From an uncultured Bacteroidales bacterium (GTDB lineage Bacteria; Bacteroidota; Bacteroidia; Bacteroidales; P3): a stretch of DNA of 14,702 nt. The notes below the pieces were generated by a model. It did no database searches and was not told the DNA's origin. It worked only from the letters and a program-made list of their open reading frames with translations. A program made the position numbers and the translations under genes. Within the stretch, counting starts at the first letter, position 1. Each line of letters starts with the position of its first letter. Location: positions 1 through 14,702 of the forward strand of contig CALCUN010000173.1 of assembly GCA_937906975.1 (NCBI GenBank). Reading direction: 5' to 3'. Of this stretch, positions 14,653 through 14,702 are shown one piece after another.

Positions 14653-14702
14653 ATGACCCCAAAAGTTTGGACAAAAAAACGAAAGGGGAACAATGTATAA
14701 GA
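14653..14702 (+). mobile_element. Probable left end of an IS3-family insertion sequence, cut by the window
   Basis: ATGACCCCAAAAGTTTGGAC (from 14653) resembles the terminal inverted repeats of IS3-family elements as I remember them ('TGACCCC-AAAAGTT-GGACA'). It is followed, after a purine-rich GAAAGGGGAAC that could serve as ribosome binding site, by an ATG at 14693 reading MYK, a usual start for the first (OrfA, helix-turn-helix) frame. The right end, the second frame and the target duplication lie outside the window. Confidence 0.5.
14693..14702 (+). CDS. Start of a possible IS3 OrfA, partial
   Basis: Only ATG TAT AAG A is visible before the window ends. The call rests on the preceding inverted-repeat-like sequence and on the purine-rich AAAGGGG centred about 10 bp upstream, an unusually good Shine-Dalgarno for this AT-rich genome. 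The reading frame cannot be tested here. Confidence 0.3.

Overview
The window reads as AT-rich chromosomal DNA from a member of the Bacteroidota, most likely Bacteroidales. The evidence is a type IX secretion C-terminal sorting domain, DUF4369/TlpA-type envelope thioredoxins, the 462-residue Bacteroidota form of GlmM, a 'four helix bundle suffix' protein, and promoters of the Bacteroidota form (TTTG ... TAnnTTTG). No rRNA, tRNA or CRISPR array was seen, and apart from an insertion-sequence edge at the right end nothing looks recently acquired.

Layout. 1-222 has no gene but holds short repeats and a perfect hairpin. 223-1999 (minus strand) is a small accessory cluster read right to left: a secreted protein with an internal duplication, a two-TM DUF4190-like protein, and a membrane-anchored NERD nuclease-like protein with a topoisomerase-type zinc finger. 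2145-2792 (minus) is a four-helix-bundle protein preceded by a palindromic CTATAG array. 2878-5878 (minus) is a glycosyltransferase-metG pair. 5968-8315 (minus) is glmM followed by a T9SS-secreted fibronectin-III-like protein, closed by a strong terminator that lies almost on the glycosyltransferase start codon. 8376-10523 (minus) is a ClpB disaggregase lacking the usual N-terminal domain. Divergent from it, 10723-13502 (plus) is a pair of secreted thioredoxin-fold proteins. 13499-13714 (minus) is a small basic protein ending in two sliding-clamp-binding-like peptides. 13768-14574 (plus) is kdsA, metal-dependent class. 14575-14702 holds a 21-bp tandem repeat and the probable left end of an IS3-family element.

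Functionally this is mainly housekeeping and envelope biology: GlmM supplies glucosamine-1-phosphate for peptidoglycan and LPS, KdsA makes the Kdo precursor for LPS, the glycosyltransferase probably loads a lipid carrier with sugar, the TlpA-like pair handles periplasmic thiol chemistry, and MetG and ClpB serve translation and protein quality control. I see no clear-cut new multi-gene system. The best candidates for a second look are the four-helix-bundle gene with its palindromic 9-bp array, the N-domain-less ClpB, the small protein with two clamp-like motifs, and the terminator that abuts the glycosyltransferase start.
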